DNA from: Arthrobacter saudimassiliensis
GTDB taxonomy: Bacteria > Actinomycetota > Actinomycetes > Actinomycetales > Micrococcaceae
Direction of reading: 5' to 3'
DNA length: 64,000 nt
NCBI GenBank assembly: GCA_900016675.1
Contig: LN483070.1
Coordinates: 1,674,001 to 1,738,000, forward strand
Part shown: positions 23,499 to 31,897 of the stretch, piece by piece
How the letters are laid out: each line of letters opens with the position of its first letter
How positions within the stretch are numbered: position 1 is the stretch's first letter
Program-made: the position numbers and the translations under genes
The notes under the pieces: generated by a model
Seen by the model: the letters and a program-made list of their open reading frames with translations, nothing else
The model's database searches: none
What the model was told of the DNA's origin: nothing

Positions 23499-24599
23499 TC
23501 AGCGCACCCCGCCCCAGAGCTCCTCGACGATCTCGGCGGCCGGCAGCGGGCGGGCCTCGCGGAAGCCCCGCCCGGCCCACAGGCTCATCAGGTCTGCATC
23601 ACCCCGCTCGGCGGCCTCGGCGCGCAGCGGCCGGGTGATCTGGTTGACCAGCGGGTAGGCGGCCGGCGCGTCACGGTGCCGGCGCATGAAGTCGTTGGTC
23701 AGGCCGCGGGCCCACCGACCGGAGAAGGCCCGGGTCAGGGACGTATCGGCGAAGCGCTCCCCGGCCAGGGCCTGCCGGTGCAGCGGGTGCGTTCCGGCTT
23801 CAGGGGCCAGCAGCAGGGCGGTGCCCACCTGCACGGCGTCCGCCCCGGCCGACAGCAGCTCCGCCACCTGCGCCGGCCCGCTGATCCCGCCCGCGGCGAT
23901 CAGCTGCACGGTTTCGCGCGGCCCGGGCAGGATGTCCCCGAGCACGGTGCGCACGCCCTCGAGCAGGTCCGGCAGCGCGTCGGTCCCGGGTTCGGCGGCG
24001 GTGCGCAGCGTGCCGCGGTGCCCGCCGGCGTCGGGCCCCTGGACGCAGAGGATCCGTGCCCCGGATCCGACGGCGGCTTCCGCTTCGTCCGGGTCGGTGA
24101 CGGTGATGACGACGGCGGTGCCCGCCTCGTGCAGCTGCGCCACCACCTCGGCGGAGGGCACCCCGAACGTGAAGGACACCACCGGCACCGACATGTCCAG
24201 GACCAGGCCCAGCTTCGCTTCCCAGCCGTCGTCGTCGGTGGCGTCCGGCAGCGGCAGCGGCTGCTGCGTGGGCGGCAGGGCTCCCGCGGCCTGCTCATCG
24301 AGCAGCTGGCCGCGGTACTGGGCGGCCGCCTCGTAGGCGTCCGGGCCGGTGCCGGAGGTGGACGCGGTCTCCTGCGTGTTGGCGGCGTCCGGCACGAACA
24401 GGTTGACGCCGAACGGGCGCGGCGTCAGGTCCTGCAGGCGTGCGATCCGCCCTTCGAGCACGTCTGCGGCCAGGTAGCCGGCGGCGAGGAAGCCCAGGCC
24501 GCCGGCCTCGGACACGGCAGCCGCGAGTTCGGGCGTGGACGGGCCGCCGGCCATGGGGGCGGCGACGATCCGCCGGGGCAGGTCATAGAGGCTGAACAC
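23499..24599 (-). CDS. Nitronate monooxygenase family flavoprotein
   Basis: FMN-dependent TIM-barrel oxygenase of the 2-nitropropane dioxygenase type, oxidising alkyl nitronates. The 366 residues open with RRIVAAPMAGGPSTPELAAA and GGLGFLAAGY, have CVQGPDAGGHRG (flavin phosphate and catalytic-His region) near residue 187, and GGISGPAQVAELLSAGADAV further on. Physiological substrate unknown. The neighbouring PhzF-like gene is 24 bases upstream in the same direction and may be co-transcribed. Confidence 0.9.
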   Translation of the reverse strand: MFSLYDLPRRIVAAPMAGGPSTPELAAAVSEAGGLGFLAAGYLAADVLEGRIARLQDLTPRPFGVNLFVPDAANTQETASTSGTGPDAYEAAAQYRGQLLDEQAAGALPPTQQPLPLPDATDDDGWEAKLGLVLDMSVPVVSFTFGVPSAEVVAQLHEAGTAVVITVTDPDEAEAAVGSGARILCVQGPDAGGHRGTLRTAAEPGTDALPDLLEGVRTVLGDILPGPRETVQLIAAGGISGPAQVAELLSAGADAVQVGTALLLAPEAGTHPLHRQALAGERFADTSLTRAFSGRWARGLTNDFMRRHRDAPAAYPLVNQITRPLRAEAAERGDADLMSLWAGRGFREARPLPAAEIVEELWGGVR

Positions 24600-24623
24600 A
24601 GCGGGCTCCTTGGCAGATCGTGG

Positions 24624-25460
24624 TCAGAGCCGGACCGAGCCGTCGACGCAGGTCACCGATTCGCCGCCGACCCAGATGCCGCCGTCGCGCTGGAAGATCC
24701 GCACCCGGCCCTTCCGTCCGACGGCGGTGCCCTGGCTGACGACGTAGCGGTCGGGTGCCAGCCCGGCGCCGATCAGCCAGACGGCCAGGCCGGCGTTGAG
24801 GCTGCCCGTGACCGGGTCTTCGGCGATGCCGAGGGCCGGCACGAAGGCGCGGACTTCGAAGTCGGCCTCCGAGGTGTCTTCGTAGGGGCCGATCACCCCC
24901 ACCCGCAGGCTGCCGAGGGCGGCGTTGTCCGGCTTCAGGGACAGGACGGTCTCGGCGTCGGCCAGCAGCAGGCCGAGCCAGCCCGGCCCGTTGTCCACCC
25001 AGGCGTGGTCGCGGACCTGGTCGATGCGCAGGCCAAGCGCCGTCACCGCTTGGGCGAGCGTGGCGTCGTCCACCGGGCCGCTGCGCCGCAGCCGGGGGGC
25101 CTCGAAGGCGGCGAGCCCCGCGTTGGCGTGCAGGGTGACGATGCCGATTTCGCACTCCTGGAGCACCGTGCCGGGGGTGCGGGGCCGGTTGCCGGCCTCC
25201 AGCCAGGCGTGGCAGCTGCCCAGCGTCGGATGCCCGGCGAACGGGATCTCCCCGTTCGGCGTGAAGATCCGGACGCGGTAGTCGGCGCCGGCGATGGTCG
25301 GCGGCATCAGGAAGGTGGTCTCCGAGAGGTTGGTCCAGCGCGCGAACTGCTGCATGGCCTGCTCGGAGATGTCCTGGCCCTCCAGCAGCACGGCCACGGG
25401 GTTGCCCAGGTACGGGCTGCTGCCGAACACATCCACCTGCTTGAACCAGCGCTCTCTCAT
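24624..25460 (-). CDS. PhzF-family isomerase/epimerase-like protein
   Basis: Member of the PhzF fold (diaminopimelate-epimerase-like), probably cytoplasmic. The 278 residues show DVFGSSPYLGNPVAVLLEG at the N-terminus, the catalytic glutamate and substrate motif GEIPFAGHPTLGSCH, and DPVTGSLNAGLAVWL near residue 210. There are no other phenazine genes, so substrate and pathway are unknown. ATG at 25460 is chosen because TAGGGT (25467-25472) lies six bases upstream, suggesting leaderless transcription; a GTG at 25466 is the alternative. Confidence 0.9.
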   Translation of the reverse strand: MRERWFKQVDVFGSSPYLGNPVAVLLEGQDISEQAMQQFARWTNLSETTFLMPPTIAGADYRVRIFTPNGEIPFAGHPTLGSCHAWLEAGNRPRTPGTVLQECEIGIVTLHANAGLAAFEAPRLRRSGPVDDATLAQAVTALGLRIDQVRDHAWVDNGPGWLGLLLADAETVLSLKPDNAALGSLRVGVIGPYEDTSEADFEVRAFVPALGIAEDPVTGSLNAGLAVWLIGAGLAPDRYVVSQGTAVGRKGRVRIFQRDGGIWVGGESVTCVDGSVRL

Positions 25461-25561
25461 GCCCACACCCTACTACCGGGCGGTTGCGCCGTCGGTGAGC
25501 GGGACCCCTCCCGGCGGCGTTACAAACTGTTGCGGCCGGGCCCCACCGGCGGCCGGGCCGT

Positions 25562-25590
25562 TTGCCCCTCGACGGTGCCGGCCCTAGATT
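25562..25590 (+). promoter_or_regulatory. Promoter for the SAM riboswitch / flavin reductase unit
   Basis: TTGCCC (25562-25567), 17-base spacer, TAGATT (25585-25590). The predicted start near 25597 falls at the first base-paired position of the riboswitch. Confidence 0.55.
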
Positions 25591-25598
25591 GGGAGCCA

Positions 25599-25708
25599 GA
25601 ATCAAGAGTTCCAGCCAGAGGCCCTGGCCGGCTGGACGGCAACCCTCTCGCCGTAGCGGGGTGCTCCAGGTGACGATTCGGCCGCTCCGGTGGATTTCCC
25701 GTTGCGGC
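25599..25708 (+). promoter_or_regulatory. SAM riboswitch (SAM-IV-like)
   Basis: The aptamer core shows GGCAACCCTCT and GGGGTGCTCCAGGTGA, the conserved SAM-I/IV junction sequences. P1 is GAATC (25599-25603) with GATTC (25675-25679); P2 is CCAGCC (25611-25616) with GGCTGG (25630-25635). An extra hairpin outside P1, GCCGC (25681-25685) with GCGGC (25704-25708), is expected in class IV. It precedes the flavin reductase start by about 60 bases and should switch that gene off when S-adenosylmethionine is plentiful. Confidence 0.85.
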
Positions 25709-25767
25709 AAGTACAGCGTCTTTTCGCAGGCAGCAGCGCGGAGGGCGCGTCAGGCAGAGGACGTCCC

Positions 25768-26274
25768 ATGACACTTGTTACCGATCTCCAGCCGGCCGAA
25801 CTGCGCCGTGCCTTTGGGCGCTTCCCCTCGGGCATCGCCGCTCTCTGTGCAGAGGTCGACGGCGCTCCCCAGGGCATCGTTGCGTCATCCTTCACCGTCG
25901 GGGTCTCCCTCGACCCGCCGCTGGTGATGTTCGCCGTGCAGAACTCCTCCCGCACCTGGCCGGTGCTGAAGCGGGCCGGGCGGATCGGCGTCTCCGTCCT
26001 CGGCACCGGGCACGACGGCGTCTGCCGCCAGATCGCTTCCCGGGACGGGGACCGCTTCGCCGGCCTCAGCCTGCATCAGGCGGATACCGGCGCGCTGTTC
26101 CTCGACGAGGCTGCCCTGTGGCTTGAGTGCTCGGTGGAGAACGAGGTCCCGGCCGGCGACCATGCCGTGGTGCTGCTGCGGGTGCACGGGTACTCCACGC
26201 ACGGGGACCGGCACGAACCGCTGGTGTTCCACGGCTCCGCGTTCCGCAACCTGAGCGTGCCGGCGTTCGCCTGA
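25768..26274 (+). CDS. Flavin reductase family protein under SAM control
   Basis: A 168-residue FMN-binding split-barrel protein that reduces flavin with NAD(P)H. The N-terminal LRRAFGRFPSGIAAL and the flavin-binding GIVASSFTVGVSLDPPLVMF are typical, with GDHAVVLLRVHGYS near the end. The ATG at 25768 is preceded by AGAGG; an upstream in-frame extension would run through the riboswitch and is rejected. Such reductases commonly feed two-component monooxygenases that release sulfite from organosulfur compounds, which fits SAM regulation, but no partner oxygenase is adjacent. Confidence 0.9.
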   Translation: MTLVTDLQPAELRRAFGRFPSGIAALCAEVDGAPQGIVASSFTVGVSLDPPLVMFAVQNSSRTWPVLKRAGRIGVSVLGTGHDGVCRQIASRDGDRFAGLSLHQADTGALFLDEAALWLECSVENEVPAGDHAVVLLRVHGYSTHGDRHEPLVFHGSAFRNLSVPAFA

Positions 26275-26312
26275 CCCCACCCGCGGGCCGGGCGGCCTCC
26301 GCCCGGAAGCGC

Positions 26313-26349
26313 ACGAAGCCCGGCTGCCGCAGTGGCAGCCGGGCTTCGT
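26313..26349. terminator. Bidirectional terminator between the flavin reductase gene and aspS
   Basis: Perfect 16-bp stem ACGAAGCCCGGCTGCC (26313-26328) with its complement at 26334-26349, loop GCAGT, between convergent genes. Confidence 0.8.
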
Positions 26350-26365
26350 CGCAGGCCGGTCCCGG

Positions 26366-28171
26366 TTACTTGCCGGGCTGGGAGGCGGGAGCGTCGGCAG
26401 GCTTGTCCTGCTTCTTCTCCGGCTTGAAGTCGACGCCGGCTTCCTTGCGCTGCTGGGCGCTGATCGGCGCCGGGGCGTTGGTCAGCGGGTCGTAGCCGCC
26501 GCCGGACTTCGGGAACGCGATGACGTCGCGGATGGACTCGGCGCCGGCCAGCAGGGCCACCACCCGGTCCCAGCCGAACGCGATGCCGCCGTGCGGCGGG
26601 GCGCCGTACTTGAAGCCCTCGAGCAGGAAGCCGAACTGCTCCTGCGCGGTCTCCTCGGAGATGCCCATCACCTTGAACACGCGCTCCTGCACGTCGCGTC
26701 GGTGGATACGGATGGATCCGCCGCCGATCTCGTTGCCGTTGCACACGATGTCGTAGGCGTAGGCCAGCGCCGAGCCGGGATCGGTGTCGAAGGTGTCGAG
26801 GAACTCGGGCTTCGGCGAGGTGAAGGCGTGGTGCACGGCCGTCCACTCGCCGGCGCCGGCGGCGACGTCGCCGGCCGCCACGGCTGCTGCGGCGGGCTCG
26901 AACATGGGCGCGTCGACAATCCACACGAAGGCCCAGTCGCTGGGATCGATGAGTCCGGTGCGGTGGCCGATCTCCACACGGGCCGCGCCGAGCAGGGCCC
27001 GGGCCTCGGAGGCCTGGCCCGCGGCGAAGAAGATGCAGTCGCCGGGCTTGGCGCCGACGGTGCCGGCCAGGTTCTCCCGCTCGAAGTCGGTCAGGTTCTT
27101 GGCCACCGGGCCGGTCAGGCTGCCGTCCTCCTGGACCAGCACGTAGGCCAGGCCCTTCGCGCCGCGCTGCTTGGCCCATTCCTGCCAGGCGTCGAGGGTG
27201 CGGCGGGCCTGGGAGGCGCCGCCGGGCATCACGACGGCGCCCACGTACGGGGCCTGGAAGACGCGGAAGGTGGTGTCCTTGAAGAACTCGGTGAGCTCGG
27301 TCAGCTCCAGCCCGAAACGCAGGTCGGGCTTGTCGGAGCCGTACTTCTGCATGGCCTCGGTGTAGGTCATGCGGCGGATCGGGGTCTCGATCTCGACGCC
27401 GATCAGCTTCCACAGCGCCTTCACGATCTGCTCGCCGAGGGCGATGATGTCGTTTTCCTCGACGAAGCTGGCCTCGATGTCCAGCTGGGTGAACTCCGGC
27501 TGCCGGTCGGCGCGGAAGTCCTCGTCGCGGTAGCAGCGGGCGATCTGGTAATACTTCTCGAATCCGCCGACCTGCAGCAGCTGCTTGAACAGCTGCGGGG
27601 ACTGCGGCAGCGCGTACCAGGAGCCGGGGGCCAGGCGGGCGGGAACGACGAAGTCGCGGGCACCCTCCGGCGTCGAGCGGGTCAGCGTGGGGGTTTCGAT
27701 CTCGACGAAGCCCTCGCCGTGCAGCAGCTCGCGGGCCACCCGGTTGGCCTCGGAACGCAGGCGCAGCGCAGCCGCCGGGGCCGGGCGGCGCAGGTCGAGG
27801 TAGCGGTGCTTCAGCCGGGCTTCCTCGCCGACCTCGACGTGCTCGTCGATCTGGAAGGGCAGCGGATCGGAGGTGTTGAGGATGACCACCTCGTCGGCGA
27901 TCACCTCGACCTCGCCGGTGGCCAGCGCCGGGTTCTCGTTGCCCTCGGGGCGCTTTTCCACCTTGCCGGTGATCTGCAGGACGTATTCGTTGCGCAGGCC
28001 GTGGAAGACCTCCTCCTCGCGCACCACCACCTGGGCCACGCCGGAGGCATCGCGCAGGTCGAGGAAGGCGACGCCGCCGTGGTCCCTGCGCCGGGCCACC
28101 CAGCCTGCCAGGGTGACGGTCTGACCAATATGCTCGGCCCTCAGGGTGCCAAGCGCATGTGTGCGCAGCAA
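26366..28171 (-). CDS. aspS: Aspartate-tRNA ligase
   Basis: Charges tRNA-Asp (possibly also tRNA-Asn; the discriminating type cannot be decided by eye). The best start is a TTG at 28171, giving [16 protein letters not shown] as in relatives, with GAGAGGA a few bases upstream; an ATG at 28237 would add 22 unrelated residues. The 601 residues comprise an N-terminal OB anticodon-binding domain ([19 protein letters not shown]), the class II core ([19 protein letters not shown]), the bacterial GAD insertion, and motif 3 [13 protein letters not shown]. Confidence 0.96.
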   Translation of the reverse strand: MLRTHALGTLRAEHIGQTVTLAGWVARRRDHGGVAFLDLRDASGVAQVVVREEEVFHGLRNEYVLQITGKVEKRPEGNENPALATGEVEVIADEVVILNTSDPLPFQIDEHVEVGEEARLKHRYLDLRRPAPAAALRLRSEANRVARELLHGEGFVEIETPTLTRSTPEGARDFVVPARLAPGSWYALPQSPQLFKQLLQVGGFEKYYQIARCYRDEDFRADRQPEFTQLDIEASFVEENDIIALGEQIVKALWKLIGVEIETPIRRMTYTEAMQKYGSDKPDLRFGLELTELTEFFKDTTFRVFQAPYVGAVVMPGGASQARRTLDAWQEWAKQRGAKGLAYVLVQEDGSLTGPVAKNLTDFERENLAGTVGAKPGDCIFFAAGQASEARALLGAARVEIGHRTGLIDPSDWAFVWIVDAPMFEPAAAAVAAGDVAAGAGEWTAVHHAFTSPKPEFLDTFDTDPGSALAYAYDIVCNGNEIGGGSIRIHRRDVQERVFKVMGISEETAQEQFGFLLEGFKYGAPPHGGIAFGWDRVVALLAGAESIRDVIAFPKSGGGYDPLTNAPAPISAQQRKEAGVDFKPEKKQDKPADAPASQPGK

Positions 28172-28297
28172 AGCAGTCCTCTCAAAGATTGCTTGCGGAA
28201 AACACGGTTCCCGCTCAAGGTGAATAGAGATCTCCACATGAGTTTACCGGTGTTCGCTCCGTTTCCCCGCCGCCGCCTGCGGCCCGGCAGGAGGTCC

Positions 28298-29680
28298 ATG
28301 GCCAGCAGCAAGCCCGTGCGTCCCCTCGGCGGCTTCGATGCCACCATGGCCGGGCTGGGGTCGATGATCGGGACCGGGCTGTTCGTCGTGTTCCCGCCCG
28401 CCGTTGCCGCCTCCGGCGGCCTGGTGCTGGTGCCGTGCCTCCTGGCTGCCCTCGTGGCCTACTGCTGTGCGGTGTCCACCTACCAGCTCGCCGGTGCGGT
28501 CGAGGACCGGCTGCCCGGCACCGACCGCGGCTGGCTGCGCGACGGCGGGGCTGCACGCACCGCCGCGCGCATGCTGCTGGGGCCCTACGCAGGGTTCCTC
28601 ACCGGCTGGCTGCTGATCTGCGCGCTGCTCGCGGCTGCGGGAACCGCGGCGCTGACCTTCGGCACCTACGTTTTCGGCGACCGGGCCGGGATCGCCGCGG
28701 CGGCGGCCGTCGCGGCCCTCACGGCGGCCAACATCCTCGGTGCCGTCCGCGGCACCTGGGCGTCGCGGTTCATCGTGGCCTTCGTCATTGCGGTGGCCGG
28801 GTTCGCTGCCATCGCCGCGTTCAGCGTCCCGGAACGGCCGACGGCGGAGCTCCCGGCACCTGAGCAGCCCACCGCCGCCGGGGTGCTGCAGGCTGCCGGG
28901 GTGGTCTTCTTTGCGTTCGCCGGCTACTCCCGGCTGGCGTCCATGGGCCCGCAGGTGCGGCGCAGCGGCGTGAACATCCCGCGGGCGCTGCCGGCCGCCG
29001 TCGTCGTGGTCCTGGGCCTGTACCTCGCGGTGGGCGAGTCGCTGCTGTCCTTCTTCGGCCCGTCCGCCCTCGCCGTGGCCGAGGCTCCCCTGCTGGTCCC
29101 GGTCGAGTCGGTGCAGAGCACGGTCGGCACGGGCGCGGTCACCGCCGCCGCCGCGGTCGCCGGGCTGGGCGGAGTGTGGGCGTTGATTGGGGCCATCGGA
29201 CGCACGGCGGCGTCGATGGCGGACGACGGCGACCTGCCGCGGCTGTTCCGCCGCGCCGGTCCGGAATCCGGCAGCGGGTCCGGCGCCGTGCATCCGGAGG
29301 CCAGCCGGCGCGGCCGGCGCGGATCGTCCCTGGCAGCCCGGGTCCGGGCCCAGCCGTGGGCGGCCGAGGCCGCGGCCGGCGCCGTCGTCGTGCTCATGTG
29401 CCTGGGCACCGAGCTGACCACCCTGCTCAGCGCCGCGTCGTTCGGGCTGCTGCTGTATGCGGCGGTGACGGCGATGGGCGCCTTCGCCCTGCGGACCCGC
29501 CCGTGGTTCGCCCCGCGGCTGCTCAATTTCCTCGGCCTGGCCGGGGCGCTCCTGCTGGCCCTGGCGCTGCCGCCGCTGGTGATCGCGTGGATGGGCATCG
29601 TGCTGCTGTTCGGGCTGGTGGTCCGGCTGAGTTTCCGGCGCGGGCAGGACGCCCCGGGCCTGCTCCCGCCGCCGGACTGA
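28298..29680 (+). CDS. APC-superfamily amino acid permease
   Basis: A 460-residue polytopic transporter with about 12 hydrophobic segments. The N-terminal LGGFDATMAGLGSMIGTGLF is the typical first helix of amino acid/polyamine permeases. Helix 6 contains VVFFAFAGYSRLASMG, the substrate-site region. The substrate cannot be named. Start choice: ATG at 28298 behind AGGAGG, only 3 bases away; ATG at 28238 would add 20 residues and is possible. The gene is divergent from aspS. A disordered Ser/Gly/Arg loop lies around residues 325-345. Confidence 0.85.
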   Translation: MASSKPVRPLGGFDATMAGLGSMIGTGLFVVFPPAVAASGGLVLVPCLLAALVAYCCAVSTYQLAGAVEDRLPGTDRGWLRDGGAARTAARMLLGPYAGFLTGWLLICALLAAAGTAALTFGTYVFGDRAGIAAAAAVAALTAANILGAVRGTWASRFIVAFVIAVAGFAAIAAFSVPERPTAELPAPEQPTAAGVLQAAGVVFFAFAGYSRLASMGPQVRRSGVNIPRALPAAVVVVLGLYLAVGESLLSFFGPSALAVAEAPLLVPVESVQSTVGTGAVTAAAAVAGLGGVWALIGAIGRTAASMADDGDLPRLFRRAGPESGSGSGAVHPEASRRGRRGSSLAARVRAQPWAAEAAAGAVVVLMCLGTELTTLLSAASFGLLLYAAVTAMGAFALRTRPWFAPRLLNFLGLAGALLLALALPPLVIAWMGIVLLFGLVVRLSFRRGQDAPGLLPPPD

Positions 29681-29744
29681 GCGGGATCGGCGGCCCGCCC
29701 GGCATGTCCTCCGTTCGGGGGACGTGCCGGCCCGTGCGTCTGGC

Positions 29745-29750
29745 TAGGGT
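29745..29750 (+). promoter_or_regulatory. Candidate -10 of a leaderless promoter (histidine kinase)
   Basis: TAGGGT, six bases before the kinase ATG at 29757. The same hexamer and spacing precede the PhzF-like gene. No clear -35. Confidence 0.35.
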
Positions 29751-29756
29751 GAAGTC

Positions 29757-31127
29757 ATGCCCTCCGCCAGTTCCGCGCCACCCGCAGGCAGCGCTGTCCC
29801 CGCCGCCGGCAGCGCCGTCCCCGCCGACCGCAGCCCGGCGCCCCGGATCCGGCCGGGCGGCGTGGTTGCCGCCGCCGGCTATTGTGCCGCCGGAGCCGTG
29901 CTGATGCTCCTGCAGGCCAACGTCGCCACCTTCCTGCCCGGCGCAGGCCTGCCCGGACCCCCCTGGGACTGGTTCGCCTATCTGCTCCTGGGCTGTATCG
30001 GGCTGCTGTTCCGCAGCGCGAACGTGCCGCTCATGCTCGCCCTGACCGTCCCGGCGGCGGTGCTGTGCCTGCTGGCCGACGCGGGCGTGGCCGGCTTCCT
30101 GCTCGCCTTCGAGGCCATCTACTCCGGCATCCTGTACGGCCGCCCGCGGCTGAGCCGGATCGTGGTCCGCGTCGCGCAGGCCCTCGCAGCCATCCTGGTG
30201 GTGGTCGTCGCCGCTTCCTACCGCGACGTGGAGACGACCGTGCTGGCGACGGTGCAGGCGCTGGTGGTCTTCCTGATGCCGGTCTGGTGGGCCGGGGACC
30301 TGCGGGCGCAGCGGGACCACACCGAGGACGCCCGCGCCCGCGCCGAGGCCGAACGCCGCGATGCGCTCCACGCCCGCGAGGTGGCGGCCCTGAAGCTGGA
30401 GCTGGCCGTCACCGAGGAGCGGGCCCGAATGGCACGCGAACTGCACGACTCGATTGCCGGGCATCTGTCCGCGATCGCGCTGCAGAGCGGCGCTGCGGCG
30501 GCGGCAGCGGATCCCGCGCTCACCTCCCGGGTGCTCGGCCAGGTGCGAGCCGAAAGCCTGCGCGCCCTCGAGCAGATGCGCAGCATGATCGACGTCCTTG
30601 AATCCCGGGACGGCCGCGGGCTGCCCGTCTCCGGGCAGGCCGACCTCGCGGACCTCGCCGGCTCCGCTGCCGCGGCGGGCACCCCGGTGCGGATCACCGG
30701 CGGCCAGGCCCTGCCCGATCAGGCCCCCGCCGCGCTCCGCTCCGGAGTCTTCCGGATCGTGCAGGAGGCCCTGACCAACTGCATCCGGCACGCCCCCGGC
30801 CGGGAGGTGCTGGTCCGGCTCGGCACCGACGACGGCGGCGCGCTGCTCCTTGAGGTGGCCAACAGCCTGGCGCCCGACGCCCCGGACCCCCGGCGCGGGG
30901 CGGAGCCGCAGCCCGACCCCGGGCCGGGCGAGGGCGGCAACGCCGGTGAAGATGCGGCCGGTGCCGACGCGGGCGGTGCCGGCGCCGCCGTCGGGATCAA
31001 CGCGGGCTCGGGAATCCGGAACATGAAGCTGCGGGCCGCCCGGCTCGGCGGCACTCTGACGGCGGGCGCCGAGGACGGCCTGTGGCGCGTCGCGGCCCGC
31101 CTGCCCCTCACGGAAGGACCCCAATGA
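29757..31127 (+). CDS. NarL/DesK-type sensor histidine kinase
   Basis: A 456-residue sensor. An N-terminal Ala/Pro-rich stretch contains a duplicated GSAVPA unit, then about five or six membrane helices (about 38-180) without a large extracellular domain, a coiled linker, and the HisKA_3 dimerisation domain with the phospho-accepting His in RMARELHDSIAGHLSAIAL. The HATPase domain has the N-box VQEALTNCIRHAPG and G-box GSGIRNMKLRA, but the two are separated by a Gly/Asp/Pro-rich insert of about 45 residues. The stop overlaps the regulator start (ATGA). Signal unknown. Confidence 0.92.
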   Translation: MPSASSAPPAGSAVPAAGSAVPADRSPAPRIRPGGVVAAAGYCAAGAVLMLLQANVATFLPGAGLPGPPWDWFAYLLLGCIGLLFRSANVPLMLALTVPAAVLCLLADAGVAGFLLAFEAIYSGILYGRPRLSRIVVRVAQALAAILVVVVAASYRDVETTVLATVQALVVFLMPVWWAGDLRAQRDHTEDARARAEAERRDALHAREVAALKLELAVTEERARMARELHDSIAGHLSAIALQSGAAAAAADPALTSRVLGQVRAESLRALEQMRSMIDVLESRDGRGLPVSGQADLADLAGSAAAAGTPVRITGGQALPDQAPAALRSGVFRIVQEALTNCIRHAPGREVLVRLGTDDGGALLLEVANSLAPDAPDPRRGAEPQPDPGPGEGGNAGEDAAGADAGGAGAAVGINAGSGIRNMKLRAARLGGTLTAGAEDGLWRVAARLPLTEGPQ

Positions 31128-31816
31128 CCGTACGGATCCTGCTTGCCGACGACCACGCAGCGGTGCGCGGCGGGCTGCGCATGATCCTCGGGGCCGCCGA
31201 CGGCCTCGAGGTGGTCGGCGAAGCGGCCGACGGCGCCACCGCGGTGTCAATGGCGCGCGCCCTGCGGCCGGACCTGGTGCTGATGGACGTGCAGATGCCG
31301 GGCATGGACGGCATCGAGGCCACGGAAGCCATCATCGGTGCCGGACATGCCGCGGTGCTGGTGCTCACCACGTTCGAGATCGACGACTACGTCTTCCGGG
31401 CGCTCCGGGCCGGCGCGGCGGGCTTCCTGCTCAAGACGGCCGAGCCGGCGGAGCTGGTCCGCGCCGTCCACCGGGTGGCCGACGGCGACAGCGTCCTCTC
31501 CCCCGAGGTCACCGGAACGCTGATCGCCGCGGCGCTGGGCGGAGGACCGGCGGCCGCCGCCGGCGCCGCCGGCGGCACTGGCGGCACGGAGGGGGCACGC
31601 CGCGGATCGGGCGCGGGTCCGGCCGCGCCCGTGGATACACTGACCGCCCGGGAGCAGGCCGTCCTGGACTGCCTGGCCGACGGGCTGTCCAACCAGGACA
31701 TTTCCGCCCGGCTCGGGATCGCGGAGACGACCGTCAAGACGCACGTCTCCCGGGTCCTGGCGAAGCTGGGCGTCGCGTCGCGGGTGCAGGCTGCCCTGCT
31801 CTACCGGGGCGCCTGA
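31124..31816 (+). CDS. LuxR-type response regulator
   Basis: Partner of the upstream kinase. From the ATG at 31124 (coupled to the kinase stop) it has 230 residues: a receiver domain with acidic pocket ADDH, phospho-accepting Asp in VLMDVQMPGMDG, and the conserved lysine in LLKTAEPAEL; a Gly/Ala-rich linker; and a C-terminal LuxR helix-turn-helix (LTAREQAVLDCLADGLSNQD then TVKTHVSRVLAKLG). Targets unknown; relatives often control an adjacent ABC transporter, which is not present here. Confidence 0.93.
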   Translation: MTVRILLADDHAAVRGGLRMILGAADGLEVVGEAADGATAVSMARALRPDLVLMDVQMPGMDGIEATEAIIGAGHAAVLVLTTFEIDDYVFRALRAGAAGFLLKTAEPAELVRAVHRVADGDSVLSPEVTGTLIAAALGGGPAAAAGAAGGTGGTEGARRGSGAGPAAPVDTLTAREQAVLDCLADGLSNQDISARLGIAETTVKTHVSRVLAKLGVASRVQAALLYRGA

Positions 31817-31829
31817 CACCGGCGCCGCC

Positions 31830-31897
31830 GCCGCGCCGCTATTCAACAGGTGCAGCCGCGGCGGCGTGCCCGCCGTGCCGGCGCCGCGCCGCTATTC
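31830..31897. repeat. Partial duplication of the hisS 3' end
   Basis: GCCGCGCCGCTATTC is present at 31830-31844 and again at 31883-31897, with similar bases continuing to the right in both copies. The second copy contains the hisS stop codon, so the first looks like a duplicated and decayed hisS end in the gap between convergent genes. Confidence 0.6.
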
